This document shows, in pieces, positions 1-5,866 of a stretch of DNA of 5,872 nt. The notes under the pieces were generated by a model that worked only from the letters and a program-made list of their open reading frames with translations, was not told the DNA's origin and did no database searches. Origin of the DNA: Armatimonadota bacterium (lineage in GTDB: Bacteria; Armatimonadota; Zipacnadia; Zipacnadales; UBA11051). Position 1 is the first letter of the stretch. The number at the start of each line of letters is the position of its first letter. The stretch lies in the NCBI GenBank assembly GCA_030612305.1, contig JAUWOG010000168.1:1-5872 (forward strand), written 5' to 3'. The translations under genes were made by a program, and so were the position numbers.

Positions 1-695
1 TTGCCGTGCTCGACGACCTTGAGCGGCTCCATGAAGACCGTTGCGCCGGACGCTGAGCGGGCGTGAACGACCCCCTCGAAGCGCGACTTCATCTCGGCCT
101 TGATGGGGAGACAGAAGCCGCCCTCACGGCTGACGATGACGGCGTCCTGCAACAAGTCCCGCGCCGCCGCCTCACGCATCAGGCTTTCAAGCCGTTCGCG
201 CATCGCCTGCTCGATTGACAGGGCCCTCCGATGCAGGCGGATAAGCTCGGGCGAAGCATCGGGGCGCACCTGGCCCTCGTCATCGAGTGAGGCCTCGATG
301 TCCTGGCGAAGAGCATCGTCTTCGGTGAGTGTCTCTGCCAGCTTCCAGAGGCGCGGGGTATCGCCACGGGAATGCTCAACGTACTCGCGCACGGCAGCGG
401 CAGAGCGGAGGCAGCCGGCGATACGCAGGAGGGATGAGCCGTCTAGCAGCAGGCCGGCCCCGGCTTTCTTCAGCAGTTCGGATATGTCAGAGAAGCCGCC
501 AAAGGGGAAGCCACCGAACCGCTGAATCAACGCCACCGCCTCGGAGGTCTCGGCAAGGGAGTCACGTATGCGGCGGAGTTGCGTGGCGGGATTGATGGCC
601 AGCGCGCGGTGCTTGCCCGGCGATGAGCTCGCCGCCTCAGCCAGCATCTGTTGTATCTTCGGGTAGTCCAGCACCCGCAGCGTGCGTTCGTCCAT
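1..695 (-). CDS. mutS2: Endonuclease MutS2, N-terminal part (truncated by window edge)
   Basis: MutS2 is a cytosolic MutS-family ATPase. It lacks the mismatch-recognition domain and has been linked to suppression of recombination and, in Bacillus, to the rescue of collided ribosomes. Reading leftward from ATG at 695-693, the frame stays open for 231 codons to the window edge. Family hallmarks are visible: the start MDERTLRVLDYPKI (1-14), the SSPGKHRALAINP segment (24-36), the FPFGGFSDI block (63-71), EDGxVRPDASPEL-like residues (140-151), the helical clamp-like stretch (150-185), LQDAVIV (182-188), and the diagnostic SASGATVFMEPL (214-225). Only the N-terminal core and clamp portion is present; the Walker ATPase and any C-terminal Smr domain lie outside the window, so domain completeness cannot be judged. 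The Shine-Dalgarno is weak: only GGTG about 7 bases before ATG. It lies downstream of the deacetylase-family gene in the same direction, but has its own promoter in the gap. The identification is firm; the exact start is likely. Confidence 0.93.
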   Translation of the reverse strand, partial: MDERTLRVLDYPKIQQMLAEAASSSPGKHRALAINPATQLRRIRDSLAETSEAVALIQRFGGFPFGGFSDISELLKKAGAGLLLDGSSLLRIAGCLRSAAAVREYVEHSRGDTPRLWKLAETLTEDDALRQDIEASLDDEGQVRPDASPELIRLHRRALSIEQAMRERLESLMREAAARDLLQDAVIVSREGGFCLPIKAEMKSRFEGVVHARSASGATVFMEPLKVVEHG

Positions 696-704
696 GGCAA
701 TACA

Positions 705-716
705 CCGTATGTACGG
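705..716 (-). other. Small dyad in the mutS2 leader, next to the start codon
   Basis: On the mutS2 strand, CCGTACATACGG is a self-complementary dyad, able to form at most a 4-base-pair hairpin with a 4-base loop. It ends 9 bases before the ATG, and its 3' arm runs into the GGTG that is the only Shine-Dalgarno-like element. It could mask ribosome access or be a short operator. It may also be chance, since 5-base arms are common. Confidence 0.25.
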
Positions 717-733
717 AGTCAGTAAGCGGGATG

Positions 734-742
734 ATTATAGCA
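734..742 (-). promoter_or_regulatory. Extended -10 promoter of mutS2
   Basis: Read on the minus strand, the sequence is TGCTATAAT: a perfect TATAAT hexamer (739-734) preceded by the TGn extension (742-740). No good -35 sits at 16-18 bases (the best is a poor TCAACT-like hexamer), as is typical for extended -10 promoters. The predicted transcription start is near 727, giving a roughly 32-base leader to the ATG at 695. It lies in the gap between the deacetylase-family stop codon and mutS2, so mutS2 can be transcribed independently of the two upstream genes. Confidence 0.7.
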
Positions 743-782
743 GATGCGGGGACAATAGTTGAGGCTGGGTCCGGGCTGCGCA

Positions 783-1835
783 TCAGGCCTGCGCCATGCG
801 GGCCCTGTGGAATTGGAGCATCTCCCCCACCTCGCGGTCAAGGTGGGGTGTCGCGGTATTGTTCTGAGGCGTGTCCTGATAGGCTGCGGGGCGGCCAAGG
901 AGCGCCGCGACCGAATTCGCCACGCAGTAGCCCAGCGCATCGAAATCATAGCCACCCTCGAGCGCGAGGCAAAGGTGGCCTTCGCACACCGCCTCAGCGA
1001 CCTCTGCAAGCAATCGCGTGATGACATAAAAGGACTGGACACTGAGGTCGAGATCGGCGGCTTCATCGGCATAGTGACCGCCATATCCGGCTGCGACGAG
1101 GATCAGTTGTGGCTGGTAGAGTGCGAGCAGCACGGGGAGGATCACCTCGCTGAAGCAGGCCTGGATGTGGCGGTCCGAAGCCCCGGGCGGGAGTGGCAGA
1201 TTCACGGTGTAGCCAAGGCCGTCGCCGACGCCCGTCTCCTCGACCGCGCCGGTACCGGGCGAGAGGGGGTACTGGTGGAGGGAGATGTAGAGCACGTCGC
1301 GGCGGTCGAGGAAGTGCTGCTGCAGGCCGGCGCCGTGGCGGACATCGAAATCAACAACAGCTACGCGCTCGAGGCCATGTGCCGCGAGGGCATGTTCCGC
1401 GGTAATGGCGAGCGTGTTGAAGATACATGAGCCCAAGGCGCGGTCAGGGAGTGCCTGGTGCCCCGGCGGCCTGACCAGACAGACAGCATTCCGCACATCG
1501 CCTGCCAGCATCGCGTCAATTGCAGCAGCACAGCCGCCTACGGCAGACGCCGCCGCCTGGTACGTGCCCCGGGTGACTACAGTGTCCAGATCGAACTCAT
1601 CCCCACCCATCTCCGAGGCGGTGCGGACGTCCTCGATATAGGCCGGTTCATGGACAGTGCTGATGAGTTGTGTGTCGGCCTCGGTCACGGGCAGGGGGAG
1701 TAGCTCATCCCAGAGGCCGCAGGCCTCCAACTGCTCCCTGATGACCTCCAGCCGGCGTGGCTTGTCGAAATGCCACAGGGGGCCCTCCTGGAGAAAGACA
1801 TCGTCATATACGCGTCCGGTCGGCACGGCGATCAC
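783..1835 (-). CDS. Histone-deacetylase-family protein with a degraded zinc site (predicted pseudoenzyme)
   Basis: This 350-residue protein has the arginase/deacetylase fold of bacterial class II histone deacetylase-like and acetylpolyamine amidohydrolases, and full family length. Recognisable motifs: VYDDVF (9-14), KPRRLEVI (25-32, usually HPERPERL), VHEPAYI (61-67), DLDTxxxxGTY (82-92), RPPGHQA (122-128), LGSCIFNTLAI (134-144), VVDFDVRHGAG (160-170), ISLHQYPLSPGTG (184-196), VAAGYGGHYAD (247-257) and LEGGYDFDAL (292-301). The active site is altered. The histidine pair has become H126-Q127. The zinc-binding Asp-x-His has become D164-x-R166. The second zinc Asp (normally GFDAH) is G252. D164, H126, H167 and Y296 remain. 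I therefore infer that it does not bind catalytic zinc normally and may be a binding or structural protein. The start is GTG at 1835, overlapping the upstream gene's stop as GTGA, which implies translational coupling. Cytosolic; no signal peptide seen. Confidence 0.9.
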   Translation of the reverse strand: MIAVPTGRVYDDVFLQEGPLWHFDKPRRLEVIREQLEACGLWDELLPLPVTEADTQLISTVHEPAYIEDVRTASEMGGDEFDLDTVVTRGTYQAAASAVGGCAAAIDAMLAGDVRNAVCLVRPPGHQALPDRALGSCIFNTLAITAEHALAAHGLERVAVVDFDVRHGAGLQQHFLDRRDVLYISLHQYPLSPGTGAVEETGVGDGLGYTVNLPLPPGASDRHIQACFSEVILPVLLALYQPQLILVAAGYGGHYADEAADLDLSVQSFYVITRLLAEVAEAVCEGHLCLALEGGYDFDALGYCVANSVAALLGRPAAYQDTPQNNTATPHLDREVGEMLQFHRARMAQA

Positions 1836-2686
1836 CCCCGGCTTCCAGTCGAAGTTCTCTCAACCGCCGCCCTCAGCGTCTTCAGGCCCGTCTCGGCCTG
1901 CTCGACGGCCGGAACATCGAACCTGAAGACCTCAATGGATGCGAACCGCTCGAACTCGATATCGAGAAGCGCCTGCATCGGGCCGGCGAAGTCCGTGTCC
2001 CCGAAGCCCGGAGCGTAGCCGCTGTCATCGTTGCAGTGGTAATGGAAGAGATAGCCCTTGCTGGCGCGGATCGCTTCCGGGAGGTCGCGCTCCTCCTTCA
2101 GCCCGCTGTAGGTATCGAGAATCACGCCGACGTTGGGCAGGCCGATTTCGGCCGACATCCTGACGACCTCATGGGCCTGGCGCAGGAAGTTGTTCTGCGT
2201 GACGACGGCCAGCGGCTCAATGCAGACCTTGAAGTCGGTCTCGGTGCCGACCTCGCCGCAGCGCCTCATCGTCTCCTTGAACCATGCCCATGCGTCCTCA
2301 TAGTTGACTCCCTCCCTGATGTCGCGCTGCTGCGGCGAGCCCACCACCATCATCGTCCCGCCGATTGCGATGCCGAAGCGGACAAGGTCTTGGAGGTACT
2401 GCGCAGTCCGCTCGCGGACCTCGGGGTCTGGCGAGGTGACGTGCATTCCCTCCGGCCCGACGAGCAACCAGTGAATCCCCGCCACCTCGACACCGGTGCG
2501 CTCGGAGGCTGTGAGGATTTCGTGCTTCTGCTGATCCGTTATCTCGGCTACATGATCCGCGAGTGTGAACGGCGCAATTTCGATGCCGTCGAATCCCAGT
2601 TCTGCCGCCGTGTCGAACTGCCGCGGTATGGTCCAATGCTCTGCGTCCTCGGTGTAGAATATCTCGTTGCATATCGCGAACTTCAT
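1832..2686 (-). CDS. Sugar phosphate isomerase/epimerase family protein (xylose isomerase-like TIM barrel)
   Basis: This 284-residue cytosolic protein belongs to the AP-endonuclease-2/xylose-isomerase-like TIM barrel superfamily, whose members include ketose 3-epimerases and inosose dehydratases and use a divalent metal. It starts MKFAICNEIF and shows FDGIEIAP (32-39), GIHWLLVGPEG (70-80), a GSPQQR loop (116-121) and four likely metal ligands by family pattern: E157 (CIEPLA), D191 (ILDTY), H217 (FHYHCND) and E252 (ASIEVF). APGFGDTDF (225-233) is the usual substrate-side loop. The LDTxH histidine of tagatose/psicose 3-epimerases is S194 here, so the exact substrate cannot be read off. The ATG at 2686 is supported by AGGTGA 6 bases upstream. 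It is the first gene of a probable operon with the deacetylase-family gene, which it overlaps by 4 bases. The family is secure; the reaction is unknown. Confidence 0.9.
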   Translation of the reverse strand: MKFAICNEIFYTEDAEHWTIPRQFDTAAELGFDGIEIAPFTLADHVAEITDQQKHEILTASERTGVEVAGIHWLLVGPEGMHVTSPDPEVRERTAQYLQDLVRFGIAIGGTMMVVGSPQQRDIREGVNYEDAWAWFKETMRRCGEVGTETDFKVCIEPLAVVTQNNFLRQAHEVVRMSAEIGLPNVGVILDTYSGLKEERDLPEAIRASKGYLFHYHCNDDSGYAPGFGDTDFAGPMQALLDIEFERFASIEVFRFDVPAVEQAETGLKTLRAAVERTSTGSRG

Positions 2687-2692
2687 CAGCTT

Positions 2693-2698
2693 TCACCT
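2693..2698 (-). promoter_or_regulatory. Ribosome binding site of the epimerase-family gene
   Basis: AGGTGA on the minus strand, six bases before the ATG at 2686, matches the anti-Shine-Dalgarno well and fixes this start. It overlaps one copy of a short TTTCAC direct repeat (plus-strand positions 2691-2696 and 2700-2705, 9-base period). Confidence 0.65.
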
Positions 2699-2846
2699 GT
2701 TTCACACGTGGTTCAGAATACTACCGCTCGGCGCGCGTTGTGTGCGCATACTCTATATTTCGCCGGAATTGCACCAATGCCTCCCCTTGCTGCGTGCCTT
2801 CTGCTGAAGATCTGTCAGGGCTCCTTCCACGCCCGCCCTTTCTCCT

Positions 2847-2880
2847 AAAGTTACACTGGCGTGAACCGAAAGTTACATTG
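2847..2880 (+). repeat. Tandem 12-base direct repeat, possible operator
   Basis: AAAGTTACACTG (2847-2858) and AAAGTTACATTG (2869-2880) differ at one base and start exactly 22 bases apart, close to two turns of B-DNA. They are AT-richer than their surroundings and lie some 64-97 bases before the likely start of the glycosidase-like gene. Paired, same-face direct repeats are a common layout for an activator or response-regulator site. No binding protein is encoded in the window, so its identity is unknown. Confidence 0.45.
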
Positions 2881-2927
2881 CTGTGGCAAGATTCAGCGGG
2901 CGATAGAACCGTGGCAGAAGAGACAGC

Positions 2928-2933
2928 GGGAGG
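2928..2933 (+). promoter_or_regulatory. Candidate ribosome binding site for TTG 2944
   Basis: GGGAGG lies 10 bases upstream of the in-frame TTG at 2944, slightly longer than optimal spacing. A second purine tract, AGAGGAGAG (2956-2964), precedes an in-frame CTG at 2971 by a better distance, but CTG starts are rare. The start therefore stays open between GTG 2911, TTG 2944 and CTG 2971. All three keep the hydrophobic signal segment. Confidence 0.35.
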
Positions 2934-2943
2934 CGACGTTGAT

Positions 2944-5694
2944 TTGGCTGGATGTAGAGGAGAGTCAGTACTGGGCTGGTGCTTGATAGCCGCCCTTGTG
3001 GGGAGCTGTGGGCCTGCGTGTGCGACGGCGGTGACGATCTCCGCTGAGCGTGTGGCCCGCGCTTTCTACCCGGGAGAGCCCATCAGCCTGTGTGTGACCG
3101 TCGACTGCAGCAGCCAGAAGGCCGCCTTCGAGGTGTACGACTACTCTGGCAGACAGCGGCACAGCGGTGAGATAACGATCGGCGAGGGGCAGACGACAGT
3201 TGTCCAGATACCCGGCAAGTTCTCTTTTGGCTGGTACGGTTTCCGCCTGTCAGTTGATGCTGAGGTCGTCGAAGACGCCTTCTGCGTGATACCGCAGCCG
3301 CACAGCTACACGCGGGGAGACGATGCGCTTTTCCACATGCAGTTGTCGAGCTATGATGAACGCCACTACGCGGCGGCCGCGCAGTTGGGAATTCGCTGCC
3401 TGCGCACTGACCTGTCCTGGCCGGACATCGAGAGGGAGCCCGGGGAGTACGATTTTGAGGATTTCAACCGGAAGCTGCAGTTGTGCCGCAAGTACGGCAT
3501 GAGACTGATGGCCACACTCGGCTACACGCCCAAATGGACGGCGGTCCAGCCGCAGAACGGTCCCGATGACTGGATCAGGACTGCTTCCTTTGTCTGGCAT
3601 CCGCGCGACCTGGAGCACTGGCAGGGGCTGGTACACCGGGCGGTTGCGGAAGCGCGTAACGTGACCGTGGAGTGGCCGTCGCCGGAAATCCTCCCGGATG
3701 GTGCCCGCTATCGGACGCAGACGGCCCCGGTTGTGCAGAGCTGGGAGGTCTGGAACGAAGCCGACCACGCTTTCTATATGGGAAGTTGGGGGCGGTATCT
3801 CGACCTGCTGCGAGTCACCTACTGCACCGTCAAGGAGACATTTCCCGACTGCGAAGTGATCTATGGCGGGGCTTCCGGCAACTGGCAGACGATGTGCATC
3901 TGCTGCGCGAATCGCCACCAGCTCTACTTCGACCGCCTCGCCTACCATCCCAACACCACCGTTGATGCTGCCTTTATTCGCTGGTACCGGGGGATATACC
4001 AGCTTCCGTGGGTGGATGGCTTGCCTCGGGATACGTCCACCAATGATGGCTACCTTGTCTATGGGGGCGAAAAGATGGGCTTCGCCGACCACCAGCAAGA
4101 GCCGGGGGATCTGTTCCGGGTGCGCACGGAGATGATGTTCTGGAACCAGGACACCTACTTCCGGTCGAGCTGCGCGAACCAGTGGGTGGCGCGGCCGGGG
4201 CAGGTCGGCGGGCAGAATGCTCTGCTGCTGGAGAAGAACGGTGGCCTGGTGCCGACACCGCTGTACGCGGGCTTTGCAGCGGCGCGACACTGGCTGACCA
4301 ATGCGACCTACGTGGGGCCGATCAGCATCGGCGAAAAGACCGAGGCACACATGCTGCTCAAGCTGGGGCGGCCACTGCTAATCGCATGGAGTGACGAGCA
4401 CGAGAAAGTAATGATCAAGACCCAACATCGTGCCGAGCGCATCACTGTGATGGGCCGGCGGATAGACCTGCGGCGAGGCCAGACACTGACCAGACGACTC
4501 GGCCGCGCTCCCCTCATCGTATGGGGTGCAGATCCTGTGTACCTCCAGGAGGCGCTGAAGAGCCGCTATGAATTGTTCGCGTACACCGCCCTCGGCAACG
4601 ACGCCGGCGACGTGTGGTTTTTCGGCGTGGACAAACTGATGGATGATGCGAGCAACTGGATACCTGCCGGATTCGAAGCCACGATGCAGCAGGCAGTTGA
4701 CCGCGCCGCTGAGAGTCTCGGGTGCGAGGGCGCGGAGGGCCCCGTCGCCATCGAGGAGGCAATGGCGGTCTGCCAGTACGGTATGTTGCGCGTGGCTGCC
4801 AGGTGCACGGCAGATGGCGCAGTGCCGCCGCGGGCAGTCGTGACTGTGTTCCGGCTGGCGCGGATTCTCGAATGGCTTGCGCTGATCGCTGATGACCGCG
4901 CGCTGCTGTGGTCTGACGGCTATGCTTCGCGCGGCGAGATCGCTCGCTACCGCAACCGCATCCGCATCATAAGGGAACAGTTGGGAGGCGCGGAGGCGCA
5001 AAGCGACCCGCCTTTCGTGACGACGCTATTGCAGCGGGCCGAGAAGCAATTGGCGCGGGCCGCCGAGCTCAATGGCCGTGGCTCGCTGCGGGCCGCGAAG
5101 GGCGAGATATTCACCGCCGAGCATCTACTGGCAGTAGAAGAGCGCGTGGTGCGCCGCCTGTTTTCAGTAGCTGACTTCGGCACCGCCGTCCAGTTGCGCA
5201 AGACCCACCTGCTCGAGCCGGAGAGAGAGCACACGGTGGCGGTCACGCTGCACAACTACCTCAGCGCACCTGCCGGCGGAACCATACAGTTGTCAATCCC
5301 GGAGACATGGGAAGCCGTGACGCCGCTGCAGCACAGTTTTGAGGTCGGAGGGCACAGAGTGTCAGATGCCATCATGTTCAGATTCCAGATTCCCGGCGGC
5401 CCATTGCCCTGGCAGCATCTGACGCCGAATTCGCCCGACAGCCAGATCTGTATTGACGTCCCGCACGGCCTCCAGCCGATCAGCGAAGTCATCGTCAGGG
5501 GCCAGCTGGAGGATGGCACCGAACTGCTGCCGACGCTGTATCAGGTGTATGTCGGCAAGCTCAGTGACAGCGTCGAATCCTCCGGCACATCGGCCTCGCC
5601 CGGATTGTACGCCTCCGAGCCGGCTTCGGAGCATACCGCGGCCGTGCTCGCGCAATTGCGGCATTGGCTCTTGCCACAGGGACTGGGGGATTGA
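2944..5694 (+). CDS. Large exported glycoside hydrolase-like protein (GH-A clan, PslG/GH39-like barrel, unknown C-terminal region)
   Basis: From the chosen start this is 916 residues; the frame stays open upstream to GTG 2740 (984). TTG 2944 is preferred because GGGAGG precedes it by 10 bases and it yields a signal peptide (VLGWCLIAALVGSC..PACA). GTG 2911 is the alternative. Cleavage may follow ACA, or VGS|C may be a lipoprotein site at Cys22. Numbered from TTG 2944: an Ig-like segment at about 28-118; a TIM barrel at about 120-460 with LRTDLSWPDIEREPGEYDF, the acid/base glutamate E272 in WEVWNEAD, FDRLAYHP, and likely nucleophile E376 in YGGEKMGF; then a beta-rich stretch to about 530. Residues about 540-755 are mainly helical and unrecognised. 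About 760-872 is a beta-sandwich-like domain (TVAVTLHNYLSAPAGG). The pattern resembles PslG-type GH39 enzymes acting on polysaccharides; the substrate is unknown. A cysteine cluster CICC lies at 318-321. No anchor motif is seen at the C-terminus. Confidence 0.82.
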   Translation: MAGCRGESVLGWCLIAALVGSCGPACATAVTISAERVARAFYPGEPISLCVTVDCSSQKAAFEVYDYSGRQRHSGEITIGEGQTTVVQIPGKFSFGWYGFRLSVDAEVVEDAFCVIPQPHSYTRGDDALFHMQLSSYDERHYAAAAQLGIRCLRTDLSWPDIEREPGEYDFEDFNRKLQLCRKYGMRLMATLGYTPKWTAVQPQNGPDDWIRTASFVWHPRDLEHWQGLVHRAVAEARNVTVEWPSPEILPDGARYRTQTAPVVQSWEVWNEADHAFYMGSWGRYLDLLRVTYCTVKETFPDCEVIYGGASGNWQTMCICCANRHQLYFDRLAYHPNTTVDAAFIRWYRGIYQLPWVDGLPRDTSTNDGYLVYGGEKMGFADHQQEPGDLFRVRTEMMFWNQDTYFRSSCANQWVARPGQVGGQNALLLEKNGGLVPTPLYAGFAAARHWLTNATYVGPISIGEKTEAHMLLKLGRPLLIAWSDEHEKVMIKTQHRAERITVMGRRIDLRRGQTLTRRLGRAPLIVWGADPVYLQEALKSRYELFAYTALGNDAGDVWFFGVDKLMDDASNWIPAGFEATMQQAVDRAAESLGCEGAEGPVAIEEAMAVCQYGMLRVAARCTADGAVPPRAVVTVFRLARILEWLALIADDRALLWSDGYASRGEIARYRNRIRIIREQLGGAEAQSDPPFVTTLLQRAEKQLARAAELNGRGSLRAAKGEIFTAEHLLAVEERVVRRLFSVADFGTAVQLRKTHLLEPEREHTVAVTLHNYLSAPAGGTIQLSIPETWEAVTPLQHSFEVGGHRVSDAIMFRFQIPGGPLPWQHLTPNSPDSQICIDVPHGLQPISEVIVRGQLEDGTELLPTLYQVYVGKLSDSVESSGTSASPGLYASEPASEHTAAVLAQLRHWLLPQGLGD

Positions 5695-5706
5695 GGCAAC
5701 GCGGCC

Positions 5707-5735
5707 TTTACAAAGCCAATGGTGCGTGCTAAACT
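5707..5735 (+). promoter_or_regulatory. Promoter of the initiator tRNA gene
   Basis: TTTACA (5707-5712), a 17-base spacer, then TAAACT (5730-5735), preceded by TGC, which gives an extended -10. The predicted start is around 5742, only a few bases before the mature 5' end at 5747, so the leader to be removed by RNase P would be very short. It lies just after the stop codon of the glycosidase-like gene, making the tRNA a separate unit. Confidence 0.7.
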
Positions 5736-5746
5736 GTATATTACGA

Positions 5747-5823
5747 CGCGCGGTGGAGCAGTCAGGTAGCTCGCAAGGCTCATAACCTTGAGGTCGCAGG
5801 TTCGAATCCTGCCCGCGCTACCA
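5747..5823 (+). tRNA. Initiator tRNA(fMet), anticodon CAT
   Basis: A complete 77-base cloverleaf with encoded CCA (5821-5823). The acceptor stem pairs 5748-5753 with 5813-5818. C1 (5747) faces U72 (5819) unpaired, the mismatch that marks bacterial initiators for formylation. The D stem is GAGC/GCTC (5756-5759/5769-5772) with the initiator-type A11-U24 pair. The anticodon loop is CTCATAA (5779-5785) and the T arm is GCAGG/CCTGC around TTCGAAT. The anticodon stem is CAAGG/CCTTG, so pairs 30-40 and 31-39 are G-C but 29-41 is A-U (5776/5788). Most bacterial initiators have three consecutive G-C pairs here, which help P-site selection. C1:U72 replaces the C1:A72 of E. coli. The class is certain from C1 mismatch, A11-U24 and CAT together; elongator tRNA-Met and tRNA-Ile2 are excluded by the same features. 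Confidence 0.97.
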
Positions 5824-5833
5824 AATGAATTCA

Positions 5834-5866
5834 GGGGATACGGGTATAACTCGTATCCTCTTTTTT
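5834..5866 (+). terminator. Intrinsic terminator after the initiator tRNA
   Basis: GGGGATACG (5834-5842) pairs with CGTATCCTC (5852-5860) over nine positions, including one G-U, around a 9-base loop, and is followed by six T residues (5861-5866). It starts 10 bases after the CCA end and closes the single-gene tRNA transcript. Confidence 0.9.

Larger units (their letters stand above)
2687..2943. other. Divergent intergenic region between the epimerase operon and the glycosidase-like gene
   Basis: About 257 bases separate the two divergent start codons, assuming the large gene starts at TTG 2944. The plus-strand frame happens to be open back to GTG 2740, but the 68 residues it would add look non-protein-like and would place a signal peptide internally, so I treat this region as regulatory. 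A weak minus-strand promoter is possible (TTGGTG at 2777-2772, 16-base spacer, TAGAGT at 2755-2750), giving a leader of about 57 bases. A weak plus-strand candidate is TTGCTG (2878-2883) with GATAGA 18 bases on. Neither is convincing. The clearest element is the 12-base direct repeat listed separately. I see no riboswitch, RNA gene or intrinsic terminator. Confidence 0.5.

Noticed and set aside
759..1430. Plus-strand open frame of 223 codons opposite the deacetylase-family gene
   Set aside because: Shadow of the real minus-strand gene; no family pattern and no convincing ribosome binding site.
1320..1460. Sequencing error or frameshift as the cause of the altered deacetylase motifs
   Set aside because: The frame is continuous, with family motifs before, between and after the changes; three separate substitutions at functional positions plus neighbouring adaptations argue for real divergence, though a single-window view cannot prove it.
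1832..2686. Loss of the LDTxH histidine (S194) as evidence that the epimerase is inactive
   Set aside because: All four probable metal ligands are kept, and many proteins of this isomerase/epimerase subgroup lack that histidine, so it more likely reflects a different substrate.
1757..2848. Long plus-strand open frame (363 codons) antisense to the epimerase gene
   Set aside because: It lies almost wholly opposite a gene with clear family motifs, its product is rich in Arg/Ala/Leu without recognisable motifs, and such antisense openness is expected in GC-rich DNA.
2878..2889. TTGC-TGTG-GCAA hairpin as a terminator or riboswitch element
   Set aside because: Only a 4-base-pair stem, no T-tract and no larger conserved fold around it.
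3250..4350. Minus-strand open frame of 366 codons opposite the glycosidase-like gene
   Set aside because: The plus strand encodes the catalytic barrel with a canonical WNE motif over the same bases; the antisense product has no coherent motifs.
5748..5823. Elongator tRNA-Met or tRNA-Ile2 reading of the CAT anticodon tRNA
   Set aside because: The unpaired position 1-72, A11-U24 pair and overall sequence match bacterial initiator tRNA.
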